The notes: generated from the sequence alone by a model not told the origin. A stretch of 64,000 bases of DNA from Mucispirillum schaedleri (GCA_949287985.1 CASEIN010000017.1:1-64000), one strand, 5' to 3'; positions 16,721 through 25,959 are shown, numbered from the stretch's first letter. Numbers and translations are program-made.

Positions 16721-16872
16721 AAATACTGTACCATAATCAATGCAGGCTTTTTCAATCAAATAATATTTGAAGATGTAGTATGTAATGCCATATATATTAG
16801 CGGTAATAGTGATACAATTGGTGCTATTCTTGGCCCTACTTTCGGAGTAGCTATGGAGTGCCAAAAAGTTTA
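16721..16872 (+). pseudogene. Remnant resembling the C-terminus of an ADP-ribosylglycohydrolase
   Basis: A stretch of about 50 codons between stop codons reads FFNQIIFEDVVCNAIYISGN followed by SDTIGAILGPTFGVAM. This resembles the conserved FEDAVRNAISIGGDSDTIAAITG segment of ADP-ribosylglycohydrolase/DraG proteins, with GGD replaced by SGN. No start codon or rest of the gene is present, so it would be a decayed fragment upstream of the NfeD gene. The match is from memory of the motif only and needs a profile search. Confidence 0.4.
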
Positions 16873-16943
16873 TATAATATATTATATCTTGAAGAGTCTT
16901 ATTATATATGATATCATCAATAAGTTTTATAAAAGGAGGGTAT

Positions 16944-17372
16944 ATGGCTTTATCTCTAATATGGCTTTTTCTTGTTATAGTATTTATTATAGTTGAAATA
17001 TCTACTCTAGCATATGTAAGTTTTTGGTTTATTTTTGGTGCTGTAGCTGCAATGTTTATATCATTAGTTACTGCAAGCACAACTATACAAATTGCTGTTT
17101 TTTTAGCAGTATCATTAATATCACTTATTTTACTTCGTCCTTTTGCTTTAAAATTTGCAAAACCTAAAGCCAAATCAAATATTGATGCATTAATGGATCA
17201 AGAAGGCATTGTTACAGAAGAAATTAATAATGCTGAAAATAAAGGAAGAATTAAAGTTATGGGGCAGGACTGGGCTGCTTTATCAGAAAGCAATAATATT
17301 ATTGAAGCAGGTAAAAAAGTTGTTATACTAAATGTTACAGGTATTAAATTAATTGTTAAGGAGGTAGATTAA
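16944..17372 (+). CDS. NfeD-like membrane protein
   Basis: A 142-residue NfeD-family protein: two to three transmembrane helices (about residues 3-70) followed by a small beta-barrel (OB-like) domain that begins GQEG-like (DQEGIVTEEINNAENKGRIK) and ends VIEAGKKVVILNVTGIKLIV-like. NfeD proteins accompany SPFH/stomatin proteins and are thought to help organise them in the membrane. The ATG at 16944 is preceded by AAGGAGG. The stop codon overlaps the start of the SPFH gene (TAATG), so the two are translationally coupled. Confidence 0.88.
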   Translation: MALSLIWLFLVIVFIIVEISTLAYVSFWFIFGAVAAMFISLVTASTTIQIAVFLAVSLISLILLRPFALKFAKPKAKSNIDALMDQEGIVTEEINNAENKGRIKVMGQDWAALSESNNIIEAGKKVVILNVTGIKLIVKEVD

Positions 17373-18352
17373 TGACATCTATTTATATTTTACTAGCTGC
17401 TATTTTAGTATTGATTTTTGTCCTTATAAAATATATTAGGATTATTCCTCAATCAGTGCAGTATGTTATTGAAAGGTTAGGCAGTTACCATGCCACATGG
17501 GGTGTTGGGATTCATATAATGGTTCCTTTTATTGACAGAATTTCAAACAAAGTATCTTTAAAAGAGCTTGTAATAAATTTTGCACCACAGCCTGTTATTA
17601 CAAAAGATAATATTACAATGTCTATTGATACTGTATTATTTTACCAAATAACAGATGCATTTGCTTATACTTATGGAGTGCACAACCCACTTGTAGCTAT
17701 TGAAAACTTAACAACTACAACACTTCGTAATATTATAGGTGATTTAGAGCTTGATGAAACCCTTACATCAAGGGATTTAATAAACAGTAAAATGAGAGCA
17801 AATCTTGATGAAGCTACAAATACATGGGGTATAAAAGTGCTTCGTGTGGAAGTTAAAAATATTGTTCCACCAAAAGATATACAAGACACTATGGAAAAAC
17901 AAATGCGTGCAGAACGTGAAAGACGTGAAGCAATCTTAAAGGCAGAGGGTGAGAAAAAATCTGCCATATTAGTGGCTGAAGGTCAAAAACAGGCTAAAAT
18001 ACTTGAAGCAGAAGCCCTAAAACAATCACAGATATTAGCTGCTCAAGCTGAAAAAGAAGCAACTATTTTAAAAGCTGAAGCTGCCAAAGAGGCTGCTGTT
18101 AGAACTGCTGAAGGTGAAGCACAAGCTATTTTAGAAGTGCAGACAGCAACAGCAAAAGGTTTAGAACTTATTAATAAAGCAATGCCGTCAGATGCTGCCC
18201 TAACTTTAAAAGCATTAGAAGCATTTGCTGCAATGGCTGATGGGCAGGCAACAAAAATAATTATTCCATCAGATATTCAAGGTTTAGCAGGCTTAACCAC
18301 ATCAATTACCGAAATAATCCAGCAAAAACAAGTAAAACTTGCAAAAGATTAA
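17372..18352 (+). CDS. SPFH/Band 7 membrane protein (stomatin/QmcA type)
   Basis: A 326-residue stomatin-like protein: one N-terminal membrane segment (about residues 3-22), then the SPFH domain (YVIERLGSYHATWGVGIHIM, VSLKELVINFAPQPVITKDN, NLTTTTLRNIIGDLELDETL) and a long Ala/Glu/Lys-rich coiled coil with AEGEKKSAILVAEGQKQAKI-type repeats. Such proteins form oligomeric membrane microdomain scaffolds and often guard proteases. It is the second gene of the NfeD-SPFH pair, overlapping it by 1 base, and ends at a terminator 9 bases on. Confidence 0.93.
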   Translation: MTSIYILLAAILVLIFVLIKYIRIIPQSVQYVIERLGSYHATWGVGIHIMVPFIDRISNKVSLKELVINFAPQPVITKDNITMSIDTVLFYQITDAFAYTYGVHNPLVAIENLTTTTLRNIIGDLELDETLTSRDLINSKMRANLDEATNTWGIKVLRVEVKNIVPPKDIQDTMEKQMRAERERREAILKAEGEKKSAILVAEGQKQAKILEAEALKQSQILAAQAEKEATILKAEAAKEAAVRTAEGEAQAILEVQTATAKGLELINKAMPSDAALTLKALEAFAAMADGQATKIIIPSDIQGLAGLTTSITEIIQQKQVKLAKD

Positions 18353-18360
18353 ATAAATTA

Positions 18361-18386
18361 AGCCGAATTTAATATTCGGCTTTTTT
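18361..18386 (+). terminator. Terminator of the NfeD-SPFH operon
   Basis: AGCCGAAT / ATTCGGCT stem with a 5-base loop followed by T6. Confidence 0.93.
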
Positions 18387-18416
18387 ATACTTCCTATTAA
18401 AATTATTTTAAATATT

Positions 18417-18445
18417 AAAAAAAGCCTTAAATATTCAAGGCTTTT
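18417..18445 (-). terminator. Terminator of tRNA-Arg
   Basis: Minus strand AAAAGCCTT / AAGGCTTTT, 8-base loop, followed by a T run; it begins 6 bases past the tRNA 3' end. Confidence 0.85.
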
Positions 18446-18451
18446 AAATTA

Positions 18452-18525
18452 CGCGCCCAGCAGGAATCGAACCCACAACCTTTTGATCCGTAGTCAAACG
18501 CTCTATCCAGTTGAGCTATGGGCGC
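18452..18525 (-). tRNA. tRNA-Arg (anticodon ACG)
   Basis: A 74-base cloverleaf on the minus strand: acceptor GCGCCCA / TGGGCGC with discriminator G, D arm GCTC...GAGC, anticodon stem TTTGA/TCAAA around loop CTACGGA (anticodon ACG) and T arm GTGGGTTCGATTCCTGC. CCA is not encoded. The wobble A would be edited to inosine to read CGU/CGC/CGA, which requires TadA. Confidence 0.96.
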
Positions 18526-18738
18526 ACTTGTTATTTATTTGAGAATGTATTTATATATAATTATTTATAATTTTGCAAGTATTTTTTTCACCACCTTTAT
18601 ATTTTTTTATAACTAACTTATAAATAAAGTGTTTTTAGTATATTCTTATAAATATAATAGGAAAATATTATATATTTAAAAAAAACTTTTGCAAATCTTA
18701 TGAATTTAGTTTATTTTATTAGATATTTGGAGTATAGT

Positions 18739-19194
18739 ATGCAGGAAAAAGATATTGAAAAGAACAGGGAATATTTTAAAACATTCCTTGCTACTCAAAA
18801 ACTTAGGCTTACAAATCAACGGCAGGTTATATTTGATGAGTTTATGAAATATGATTCTCATCTTGATATTGATAAGCTTTACGCTATTACAAAAGAGATT
18901 GACTCTAATATTGGTCTTGCTACAATTTATAGAACCATTAAGCTTTTAATTGAAGCAGGTATTGTTAGAGAAGTTCGTTTTGGTGATGGCAGAAGTTACT
19001 ATGAAGTTATTATGGGAAAAGTTCACCACGACCATCTAATATGTGTGGTATGTGGTAAAAATATAGAATTTAATGACCCAGATTTAGAAGCGATGCAGGA
19101 ACAGATTGCAGCTAAATATAAATTTAAGCTGACAAACCACTACATGAACCTTTTTGGTGTGTGTGAAAAATGCCGCTCTCTTGGTATGGGCTGA
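18739..19194 (+). CDS. fur: Fur-family metal-responsive transcriptional regulator
   Basis: A 151-residue Fur-family repressor. The winged-helix part (LRLTNQRQVIFDEFMKYDSH, IGLATIYRTIKLLIEAGIVR) is followed by the dimerisation/metal domain with HHDHLICVVCGKNIEF and the second cysteine pair in GVCEKCRSLG, giving the two-CxxC structural zinc site. These features suit Fur itself or PerR; the sequence alone does not decide between them. Start ATG 18739 has TTGGAG at proper spacing. The next gene (cyclophilin) starts 15 bases after the stop and may be co-transcribed. Confidence 0.9.
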   Translation: MQEKDIEKNREYFKTFLATQKLRLTNQRQVIFDEFMKYDSHLDIDKLYAITKEIDSNIGLATIYRTIKLLIEAGIVREVRFGDGRSYYEVIMGKVHHDHLICVVCGKNIEFNDPDLEAMQEQIAAKYKFKLTNHYMNLFGVCEKCRSLGMG

Positions 19195-19209
19195 TTATTG
19201 GAGTATTCA

Positions 19210-19782
19210 ATGAAAAAATTAATGATTTTAGTTACATCGTTATTGATGACAGCTTTATGTTCTATCAGCTTTGCACAAAGTAACCCAAAAGTATTAATCG
19301 ATACTTCTATGGGGCAAATAGAAGCAGAATTATACCCAAAAAAAGCACCTGTTACAGTGCAAAATTTCTTAGCTTATGTTAATAATAAATTCTATGACGG
19401 GCTTATTTTTCACCGTGTTATAGATGGCTTTATGATACAAGGTGGTGGCATGAATGCTGAATTAAAAGAAAAAGCCACATTAAACCCTATTAAAATAGAA
19501 AGTAATAATGGACTTAAAAATACTAAAGGCACTTTAGCAATGGCTAGAACTAGTGATCCAAACTCTGCTACAAGCCAGTTTTTTATAAACCTTGTAGATA
19601 ACCCATTTTTAGATTATAAAGCACCAACTATGGCAGGTTATGGTTATACTGTATTTGGTAAAGTTACTAAAGGTATGGACGTTGTTGAAAAAATAGGTAA
19701 AGTAAAAACAGGCAGTAAAGGTTTCCATGACGATGTTCCACTTACACCTGTAACAATAAAAAGTATAAAGGTTATTAAATAA
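19210..19782 (+). CDS. Periplasmic peptidyl-prolyl cis-trans isomerase (cyclophilin type)
   Basis: A 190-residue cyclophilin that speeds folding at X-Pro bonds. It opens with a Sec signal peptide ([20 protein letters not shown], likely cut after SFA near residue 22), so it acts in the periplasm. The catalytic core is complete: [13 protein letters not shown], then [17 protein letters not shown] and [20 protein letters not shown] lies 7 bases before ATG 19210. Its stop overlaps the start of a second cyclophilin gene by 1 base; the two cores are close paralogues. Confidence 0.93.
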   Translation: MKKLMILVTSLLMTALCSISFAQSNPKVLIDTSMGQIEAELYPKKAPVTVQNFLAYVNNKFYDGLIFHRVIDGFMIQGGGMNAELKEKATLNPIKIESNNGLKNTKGTLAMARTSDPNSATSQFFINLVDNPFLDYKAPTMAGYGYTVFGKVTKGMDVVEKIGKVKTGSKGFHDDVPLTPVTIKSIKVIK

Positions 19783-20423
19783 TGGCAGAAGAAAAAGAAA
19801 CAAAAAAGAAAACAGCAACTAAAAAAACAACTGCAAAGAAAACAACTGCTAAAAAGACAGCTGCTAAAAGTGATAAACATACAAAAGCTGATAAAGCAAC
19901 TAAATCAGCCAAAAAATCTAGCAGTAATATTAATATATTAATGAAAACAAATGTTGGTGATATAGAGCTTGAGTTATATCCTGATAAAGCACCTGTTACT
20001 GTTGAAAATTTTGTATCATATATTAATGATAAATTTTTTGACGGGCTTGTATTCCATCGTGTAATTGATGGTTTTATGATACAAGGTGGTGGGTTTGATG
20101 ATAGTCTTTCACAAAAGCAAACAAAAGCACCTATTAAAATAGAAAGTGATAATGGCTTGAAAAATGACCGTGGCACTATTGCTATGGCAAGGACAAATGA
20201 TCCAAATTCTGCTACAAGCCAGTTTTTTATAAACCTTGTTGATAATAACTTTTTAAACTTTAGAGAAGCTACTATGGCAGGCTATGGTTATGCCGTATTT
20301 GGTAAAGTTACTAAAGGAATGGATGTGGTTGATAAAATAGGCACTGTGCCAACTGGTTCTATTGGATATATGCAGGATGTGCCAAAATATTTAATACAAA
20401 TAGAAACAATCACATTAATATAG
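19782..20423 (+). CDS. Cytoplasmic cyclophilin with a Lys/Ala/Thr-rich N-terminal tail
   Basis: A 213-residue peptidyl-prolyl isomerase. The C-terminal 165 residues are a full cyclophilin ([40 protein letters not shown]). There is no signal peptide; instead residues 3-46 are a strongly basic tail of [16 protein letters not shown] units resembling histone H1-type tails. Such tails bind nucleic acids, so the enzyme may be tethered to the nucleoid or to RNA; that is inference. It is translationally coupled to the upstream periplasmic paralogue, as expected after tandem duplication and re-targeting. Confidence 0.92.
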   Translation: MAEEKETKKKTATKKTTAKKTTAKKTAAKSDKHTKADKATKSAKKSSSNINILMKTNVGDIELELYPDKAPVTVENFVSYINDKFFDGLVFHRVIDGFMIQGGGFDDSLSQKQTKAPIKIESDNGLKNDRGTIAMARTNDPNSATSQFFINLVDNNFLNFREATMAGYGYAVFGKVTKGMDVVDKIGTVPTGSIGYMQDVPKYLIQIETITLI

Positions 20424-20434
20424 TATGGTGATAA

Positions 20435-20998
20435 ATGCTTAGTGATAATGATAACAACCAAAATCCACCTAAATCTCATTTAAAGCCTTTACCTGATGGC
20501 TCTTATGAAATATCAAAAAGTGAAGGTAAAGTATTTTATTATGTGGCAGCAGCCTTTGTGTGTGCTCTTGCCACATTATATATGCTTAAAGGTGGGTATA
20601 GGATTATAGGTAATATATTTCTTGTATCTTTTGCTGTTGTTTCTGCTATTGCTTTAAAATTAGTATTATTTAAAAAAACTATTCTTACAATTAATGACAA
20701 ATTTTTAGTTATTACTTCCATAATTGGTTCTTCTGAACAAGTTTTATGGGAAGATGTTACTGGTTTTAAAGAAGTTAGAGATAAGCGTAACCATTATATA
20801 GCAGTAATGGTAAAAGACCCTGAAAATATTTTAGAGCTGCAGCAAAATAAACTAACATATAAAATAATGCGTTACAACATTAAACTATATGGCACGCCAT
20901 TTTTAATACAAACAGATACTTTAAATGCCCATAGAAAAGAAATTATGCAGCTTTTAAAGAAATTTCATGAGGAATATTTGGAACAAGGTGTTCTATAG
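20435..20998 (+). CDS. Membrane protein with two helices and a PH-like soluble domain
   Basis: A 187-residue protein: soluble N-terminus, two transmembrane helices (about residues 34-50 and 57-76) and a C-terminal domain (TILTINDKFLVITSIIGSSE, VLWEDVTGFKEV) of the bacterial PH-like type seen in STM3941-family proteins. Function unknown. It begins 12 bases after the second cyclophilin and its stop overlaps the GTG start of the next gene, so this is the middle of a tightly packed operon. Confidence 0.7.
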   Translation: MLSDNDNNQNPPKSHLKPLPDGSYEISKSEGKVFYYVAAAFVCALATLYMLKGGYRIIGNIFLVSFAVVSAIALKLVLFKKTILTINDKFLVITSIIGSSEQVLWEDVTGFKEVRDKRNHYIAVMVKDPENILELQQNKLTYKIMRYNIKLYGTPFLIQTDTLNAHRKEIMQLLKKFHEEYLEQGVL

Positions 20999-21534
20999 TG
21001 CAGGATACTATTAAAATATACCTGTCACCTTTTAAGATTTTTTATATGTTTTTAGGCAGTATATTTTTTACTGCATCTTCATTGGTGATTTATTTAGGTG
21101 ATATTATTAACCCTGTATATAAACCTATTGCTATATTAGGTGTGGTATTTTTTGGAATAGTGGCTGTTTTAAATATTGCATCATTATATAAACTTTCAAG
21201 CCCTTGTATAGAATTTACAAATCAAGGTTTTATTAGATATAATAGAGTAACTAAAAAACCTGTATATTTTATTCCTAGAGAATTTCTTTTAGGAATATAT
21301 TATGATTTAAAACGCCCTTCTTTTTTCACCCTGCTTCTTATGCCTCATAATAACGATGAACAATATAGAACAAAGCTAAAAAATATAGAACTTCCTGAAA
21401 ACTTTAAAAACTGCCCACAAAAAATACCTGTCATAATATCAAACCAAATAGTAATAAAATTTTATACTGAAAGATTAGATTTTATAAAACATGAGCCATT
21501 AATTAAAAAATATTTCAATGTAGAAGATAACTAA
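20998..21534 (+). CDS. Membrane protein with PH-like domain (STM3941-type)
   Basis: A 178-residue protein beginning at GTG 20998, which overlaps the previous stop codon. It has two transmembrane helices (about residues 13-32 and 42-62) and a soluble domain with ISNQIVIKFYTERLDFIKHE near the end. The arrangement is the same as in its upstream neighbour, though sequence similarity is low. It ends in a 4-base overlap with the convergent YgiQ gene. Function unknown. Confidence 0.7.
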   Translation: MQDTIKIYLSPFKIFYMFLGSIFFTASSLVIYLGDIINPVYKPIAILGVVFFGIVAVLNIASLYKLSSPCIEFTNQGFIRYNRVTKKPVYFIPREFLLGIYYDLKRPSFFTLLLMPHNNDEQYRTKLKNIELPENFKNCPQKIPVIISNQIVIKFYTERLDFIKHEPLIKKYFNVEDN

Positions 21535-23252
21535 TTTTTCTTTTTCCTATAATTTGTATTATTAATCTTACTGCTGCTATTATTACCCATAATTATACTT
21601 TTATATTTTTCTTTTTTATTTAGTGATTTTTCTACATATATTTTATTACCTTCTTCATCAAGCCCTGTATAATAAGCACAAGTTGCCCATGTGGAAGGTG
21701 TTGGAGTAAATATCTGCACTTGTTCTGGATTAAAATCTAAATACTTTTCAATAAATTTTCTTGTGCTGCGTGCTTCTTTTTCGCTTTCTGCAGGGTGGGC
21801 TGCTATAAAATAGCAGGAAATATACTGGTTTTTATTATATTTTTTACTGTAATCTTTATATAAGGAGCAAAACTCTAAAAAGCTGCTGTTATCTGGTTTT
21901 TTCATAGCTTTAAGCACATTTATATCAGCACTTTCTGGTGCCATTTTTAACTGCCCAGAAACATATTTTTTTGCAATTTCTGAGATATATTTTTTCCCAT
22001 TTTCTTTATCATTTACTGCTAAATCTGCCCTTATGCCTGATGTGGCAAATAATTTTTTTACGCCATTTATATGGCTTATGTTTTCAAGCATATCTAAAAG
22101 TGGTTTATGATTTGTATTCATACCATTGCATACTTCAGGGCAAAGGCAGTGTTTATGAGTGCAGGCACCTAATTTTTCCATTTTTTTGCACTTCATCATA
22201 TACATATTTCCAGTAGGTCCACCTATATCTGTAATAGTGCCATTAAACCATTTTTTTGATACCATACTTTTAACTTCTTTTTCAATGGAAGCAGCACTTC
22301 TTGAAACAACACGCCTTCCCTGATGAACTGCTATTGCACAAAATGAACAGCCACCAAAACAGCCTCTGTGGCTTATAATTGATGTTTTTATGGTATCTAT
22401 TGCTTTTACTTTACCTTGAATATACGGGTGAACTGCCCTTTCATACTCTATATCACTTATTTCATCTAGTATATTATCATCATAATAAGCTGGTGGGTTT
22501 TGGATTAAATATCTATCCCCTGTTTTTTGTATTAATCTTTTACCAGATACTGCTTCACTGTTATTATAAAATGTTTTAAACATATTATAAAAAGCTTTTT
22601 TATCAACACTTACTTCTTCATATGATGGCAGCTCTACTGCATCTGGCAACTTTTCTTTTGATATATAGCATAAGCCATTAATTTTATTTACTTCTTCATT
22701 ATTTTTAATGGCATTTGCAAGCTCTAGAATAGGCAGTTCTCCCATGCCGTAAATTATATAATCAGCTTTAGCATCAAAAAGAATACTTCTGCGAACTTTA
22801 TCTGTATTAAAATCATAGTGGGCAATTCTGCGAAGGCTTGCTTCTATACCACCCAGCACAATAGGTTTTGTGTTTTTAAAATATCTTCTAATAAGCCCAG
22901 TATAAACTATGCTTGCCCTGTCTGGTCTTTTATTATTTATGCCATTTGGTGTAAAATCGCACTGTTTTCTAGGTTTTCCACTTGAAGTGTAGTTTGCCAC
23001 CATAGAATCTACACAGCCTGCACTTATTCCCCAAAAAAGACGTGGTTCTCCAAATAAAGTAATATCTTTATCACTATTTATATCAGGCTGAGAAATAACA
23101 GCTATCCGAAACCCATGTTTTAAAAGATATTTACCAATAACTGCAATACCAGAAAATGGGCTGTCAATATATGCGTCCCCTGATACTAGTATAACATCTA
23201 TATAATCCCAGCCTAATTTTTCTACTTCCTGCCTGCTTATAGGTAAAAACAT
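21531..23252 (-). CDS. YgiQ-family radical SAM protein
   Basis: A 573-residue UPF0313/YgiQ radical SAM enzyme. The N-terminal region (FLPISRQEVEKLGWDYIDVI, YIDSPFSGIAVIGKYL) and the radical SAM cluster motif CFGGCSFCAI (CxxxCxxC) preceded by SHRG are diagnostic, as is PESADINVLKAMKKP further on. A Cys-rich stretch (CTHKHCLCPEVC) lies around residue 365. The substrate of the family is not established. ATG 23252 was preferred to GTG 23258 because AAGAGG sits just upstream. Transcribed alone. Confidence 0.93.
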   Translation of the reverse strand: MFLPISRQEVEKLGWDYIDVILVSGDAYIDSPFSGIAVIGKYLLKHGFRIAVISQPDINSDKDITLFGEPRLFWGISAGCVDSMVANYTSSGKPRKQCDFTPNGINNKRPDRASIVYTGLIRRYFKNTKPIVLGGIEASLRRIAHYDFNTDKVRRSILFDAKADYIIYGMGELPILELANAIKNNEEVNKINGLCYISKEKLPDAVELPSYEEVSVDKKAFYNMFKTFYNNSEAVSGKRLIQKTGDRYLIQNPPAYYDDNILDEISDIEYERAVHPYIQGKVKAIDTIKTSIISHRGCFGGCSFCAIAVHQGRRVVSRSAASIEKEVKSMVSKKWFNGTITDIGGPTGNMYMMKCKKMEKLGACTHKHCLCPEVCNGMNTNHKPLLDMLENISHINGVKKLFATSGIRADLAVNDKENGKKYISEIAKKYVSGQLKMAPESADINVLKAMKKPDNSSFLEFCSLYKDYSKKYNKNQYISCYFIAAHPAESEKEARSTRKFIEKYLDFNPEQVQIFTPTPSTWATCAYYTGLDEEGNKIYVEKSLNKKEKYKSIIMGNNSSSKINNTNYRKKKN

Positions 23253-23367
23253 AGCCACCTCTTAAATAATATATAACTTATATTATAAATTTATAAATGT
23301 CTAATTATTTGTTATGGAAATTATTAGAAAAAAATATTATATATATTAAATACATATGGAGGATAAT

Positions 23368-23781
23368 ATGCAGACTGAAAATCAAAATATAATTTTTACT
23401 GTTTTTAATAGTATATTTATATATGTATTAAGTATACTTGAAATCATTAATATAATTATAGTAATACTATTTTTTACTGTAATTAAACCTGATTATATTG
23501 TTTTAGGTATTCCTTTTGTTTCATTAGTGTTAATTATTCCTATATTTATGTATGGTATGCGTTACAAAATAATATACAGGTTTACAAAAGATGAGTTTCA
23601 ATACAGAGGTAAAAATCCATATAGAACAAACTGGGATAATATTTTATCTTTTAGTATAGATGAAGAAAATATCACACTTTTGTTAAAAGATAAAACAACT
23701 AAATTATTTCCTATATTACAATTTAATAAAGAAGACTTGCAAAAAGCATTAACAATATATATGGAAAACAGCAGTAAATAA
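23368..23781 (+). CDS. Small membrane protein with PH-like C-terminus
   Basis: A 137-residue protein with two hydrophobic helices (about residues 12-38 and 44-65) and a soluble end (IYRFTKDEFQYRGKNPYRTN). Its layout resembles the two membrane proteins at 20435-21534. The ATG at 23356 lies upstream of the GGAGG Shine-Dalgarno, so ATG 23368 is the start. It is followed after 8 bases by the metallopeptidase gene. Function unknown. Confidence 0.65.
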   Translation: MQTENQNIIFTVFNSIFIYVLSILEIINIIIVILFFTVIKPDYIVLGIPFVSLVLIIPIFMYGMRYKIIYRFTKDEFQYRGKNPYRTNWDNILSFSIDEENITLLLKDKTTKLFPILQFNKEDLQKALTIYMENSSK

Positions 23782-23789
23782 GGCTAAAA

Positions 23790-24506
23790 ATGGCAGATTT
23801 ATATAACTTTACAGATGATGAATACTGCATAATTGACTTTTTAAAAAAATTTGTTGTAATTAAATATGGTAATTTTAGAAGTTTTAAATTAAAAAAAGAA
23901 AAAGATAAACACTATAAAATAATTACACTTTATGCTCCACGACTTTATAATACAAATACTATTGATGCATATTTACTAAAAAATGCAGATAATATTTATA
24001 AAATGGGGTATAAATGTAATTTTCCAAAAATAAACCTTTTACCTGAAAGTAATAACTACATACTTTATTTAGGAGATGTATATAAAATTATACATAATCA
24101 GTTACTAGATATTCCATATTATATTGATGAAAACAGTAAAACTATTACTTCAAAATACAATTTAAATATTAAAGAAAATAAAGAATTATTTTACAAAAAA
24201 CAAGCTGTGGAAATTTTACCAAAAAGGCTTTATCAATACGCTGAAAAATTTAATTTACATGTGAAAAATGTAAAGATAAGGTTTTACAAAAGTATGTGGG
24301 GAGCATACTGTAGTAATAAAACAATTATGCTTAATGAAAAATTAATATTATCACCAGTATACACAATAGATGCAGTCATATGCCATGAACTTGCCCATAT
24401 GCTGCAGCCAAACCATTCAAAAGATTTTTACAGCACATTAGAAAACATGTATCCAACTTATTATAAAGACTATATTTGGTTAAATATTTATATGAAAATA
24501 AATTAA
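23790..24506 (+). CDS. YgjP/WLM-type zinc metallopeptidase (DUF45)
   Basis: A 238-residue DUF45 protein. The zinc-binding motif CHELAHMLQPNHSKDFY shows the HExxH core plus the third ligand region typical of the YgjP family, preceded by the family segment FYKSMWGAYCSNKTIMLNEK. No signal peptide, so it should be cytoplasmic. Family members are uncharacterised putative proteases linked to SprT/WLM domains. It overlaps the convergent response regulator gene by 4 bases. Confidence 0.88.
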   Translation: MADLYNFTDDEYCIIDFLKKFVVIKYGNFRSFKLKKEKDKHYKIITLYAPRLYNTNTIDAYLLKNADNIYKMGYKCNFPKINLLPESNNYILYLGDVYKIIHNQLLDIPYYIDENSKTITSKYNLNIKENKELFYKKQAVEILPKRLYQYAEKFNLHVKNVKIRFYKSMWGAYCSNKTIMLNEKLILSPVYTIDAVICHELAHMLQPNHSKDFYSTLENMYPTYYKDYIWLNIYMKIN

Positions 24507-25123
24507 TAACTATTTTTTAATAAATATTTTAATTTTTCAATAACACCTTTTACTGTATGAATTATTGGTAAAGATTCCATACAGTGTTGAGAAGCAAGCC
24601 TTGAGATAACAGAACGAAGCTCGTCTATTGACTGGCTTATAGTATCATATGACTCTGTATCAAGGTGTGTAGTGCTTTCAATATGGGCAGAATATAATGA
24701 CTTCAATGTAAATGCATATTCAGCAAAGTTTACCATAACACTCATAAAATCTTTAAAACTGCATGGTCTTATAAGATATTTATCCACTTTTAAATTAATA
24801 GCTTCTAATAGGTGGTCTGGGTCATTTTTATCAGTATAAATAATTATTGCACAAGATGGATTATGCCTGCGAACATATACTGGAAATTCAGTGCTTTCAG
24901 CATCTGCCAAGTTAAAATCGGTTATTAATATATCAATATCTTTACCTTCTGACTTTTCCTTTGCTTCACTAGCAGATGTGGCAACTATTAAATTTTTAAT
25001 ATATTCAGACATAAGATTTATAAGTTCATTATTTTTAGCAGCACTATCTTTATCATTATTTAGGAACAATACTGTAACAGAATTAAGCAAATCTGCATTT
25101 TCTTCACGTAATTCAAATTCCAT
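24503..25123 (-). CDS. Stand-alone response regulator receiver protein
   Basis: A 206-residue protein whose first two thirds fold as a CheY-like receiver: acidic N-terminus of strand 1 (LFLNNDKDSA), phosphoacceptor Asp in ILITDFNLAD, Thr switch region in AIIIYTDKND and Lys in KYLIRPCSFKDF. The last 60 residues are helical with no DNA-binding or enzymatic domain recognised, so output is by protein-protein contact or phosphotransfer. No kinase is adjacent; the hybrid kinase at 30999-33308 is the only one in the window. GGAG lies 10 bases before the ATG. Confidence 0.82.
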   Translation of the reverse strand: MEFELREENADLLNSVTVLFLNNDKDSAAKNNELINLMSEYIKNLIVATSASEAKEKSEGKDIDILITDFNLADAESTEFPVYVRRHNPSCAIIIYTDKNDPDHLLEAINLKVDKYLIRPCSFKDFMSVMVNFAEYAFTLKSLYSAHIESTTHLDTESYDTISQSIDELRSVISRLASQHCMESLPIIHTVKGVIEKLKYLLKNSY

Positions 25124-25234
25124 AGTTACATTTCTCCATAAATATTATAAATCTATTACCATATAGCATAAAACTTTATTTTACTTTCGTCAAGAAATAT
25201 TAAAAATTATTTATTACAAGCATCTATATAAAAT

Positions 25235-25258
25235 AAAAAAAAGGGAGCAATAGCTCCC
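25235..25258 (-). terminator. Terminator of the DUF2155 lipoprotein gene
   Basis: Minus strand GGGAGC-TATT-GCTCCC followed by T8. Confidence 0.9.
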
Positions 25259-25284
25259 ATAATAAACTGTATAATTATAATAAT

Positions 25285-25794
25285 TTATTTTTTCACGCCA
25301 TGAAGCATAATAATACGCCATACTGGGTGTTCAAAACTGTGCATATCTGGGTGGTTTTGAAAAAGCCAGCTGTCAAAAACTTCTGTATCATTATCGTATA
25401 AAATTACTTTTGCTCCGGGATTTTTTTCTTCCATACTTACATTTGTAACTCCACCTGAAGAAATTGTAAAGTTAGTAAAATAAGATGTAGTCATAATAGA
25501 AAGCCCTGTATTACCTATTGGTGTTTTTACATTAAATGGTGCATCAACTTCAATTACACTGCTGTCATTTTTATTAAGTGCAGCAACTCTAATGCCTGAA
25601 TATTTTGCAGAAATATCAGGTAAAAGCTCAACAGGTTTTGTTACTTTCATGTTAGAAGAAGCTTCAGGTAATGCACGACCTTCTGGAACAGGAGCATTAT
25701 TAGCTGATTTTTCAAAAGACTCCTGCCTGTTTGTATTTTGTGAGCATGCAGCAAAAGCTAATGCAATGAATAATACTAGAACTATATTTTTCAT
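25285..25794 (-). CDS. DUF2155-family lipoprotein
   Basis: A 169-residue envelope lipoprotein: signal peptide MKNIVLVLFIALAFAACSQN with lipobox AFAAC (lipidated Cys about residue 17), a low-complexity linker, and a C-terminal DUF2155 domain (IEVDAPFNVKTPIGNTGLSI, then VILYDNDTEVFDSWLFQNHP and FEHPVWRIIMLHG). The family is found in Gram-negatives and is uncharacterised. A GGGG Shine-Dalgarno precedes the ATG and a strong terminator follows, so it is monocistronic. Confidence 0.85.
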   Translation of the reverse strand: MKNIVLVLFIALAFAACSQNTNRQESFEKSANNAPVPEGRALPEASSNMKVTKPVELLPDISAKYSGIRVAALNKNDSSVIEVDAPFNVKTPIGNTGLSIMTTSYFTNFTISSGGVTNVSMEEKNPGAKVILYDNDTEVFDSWLFQNHPDMHSFEHPVWRIIMLHGVKK

Positions 25795-25959
25795 GTTATA
25801 CCCCTTTGGTTTTATAAATATTTATTAAAATTAATGAACTTTAAATAAATATATTATGTTTTGCAAGATATTTTAAGAAGATGACTATAAAAAATACACA
25901 AATTAAACAAACATATTGAAAAAAATATAATTATCTTATAGAATAAATCAGGGTGATGT

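Noticed and set aside
16709-17173. 154-codon minus-strand protein opposite the NfeD gene
   Set aside because: It is antisense to a gene with a strong ribosome-binding site and a clear family; the reverse frame has no recognisable features.
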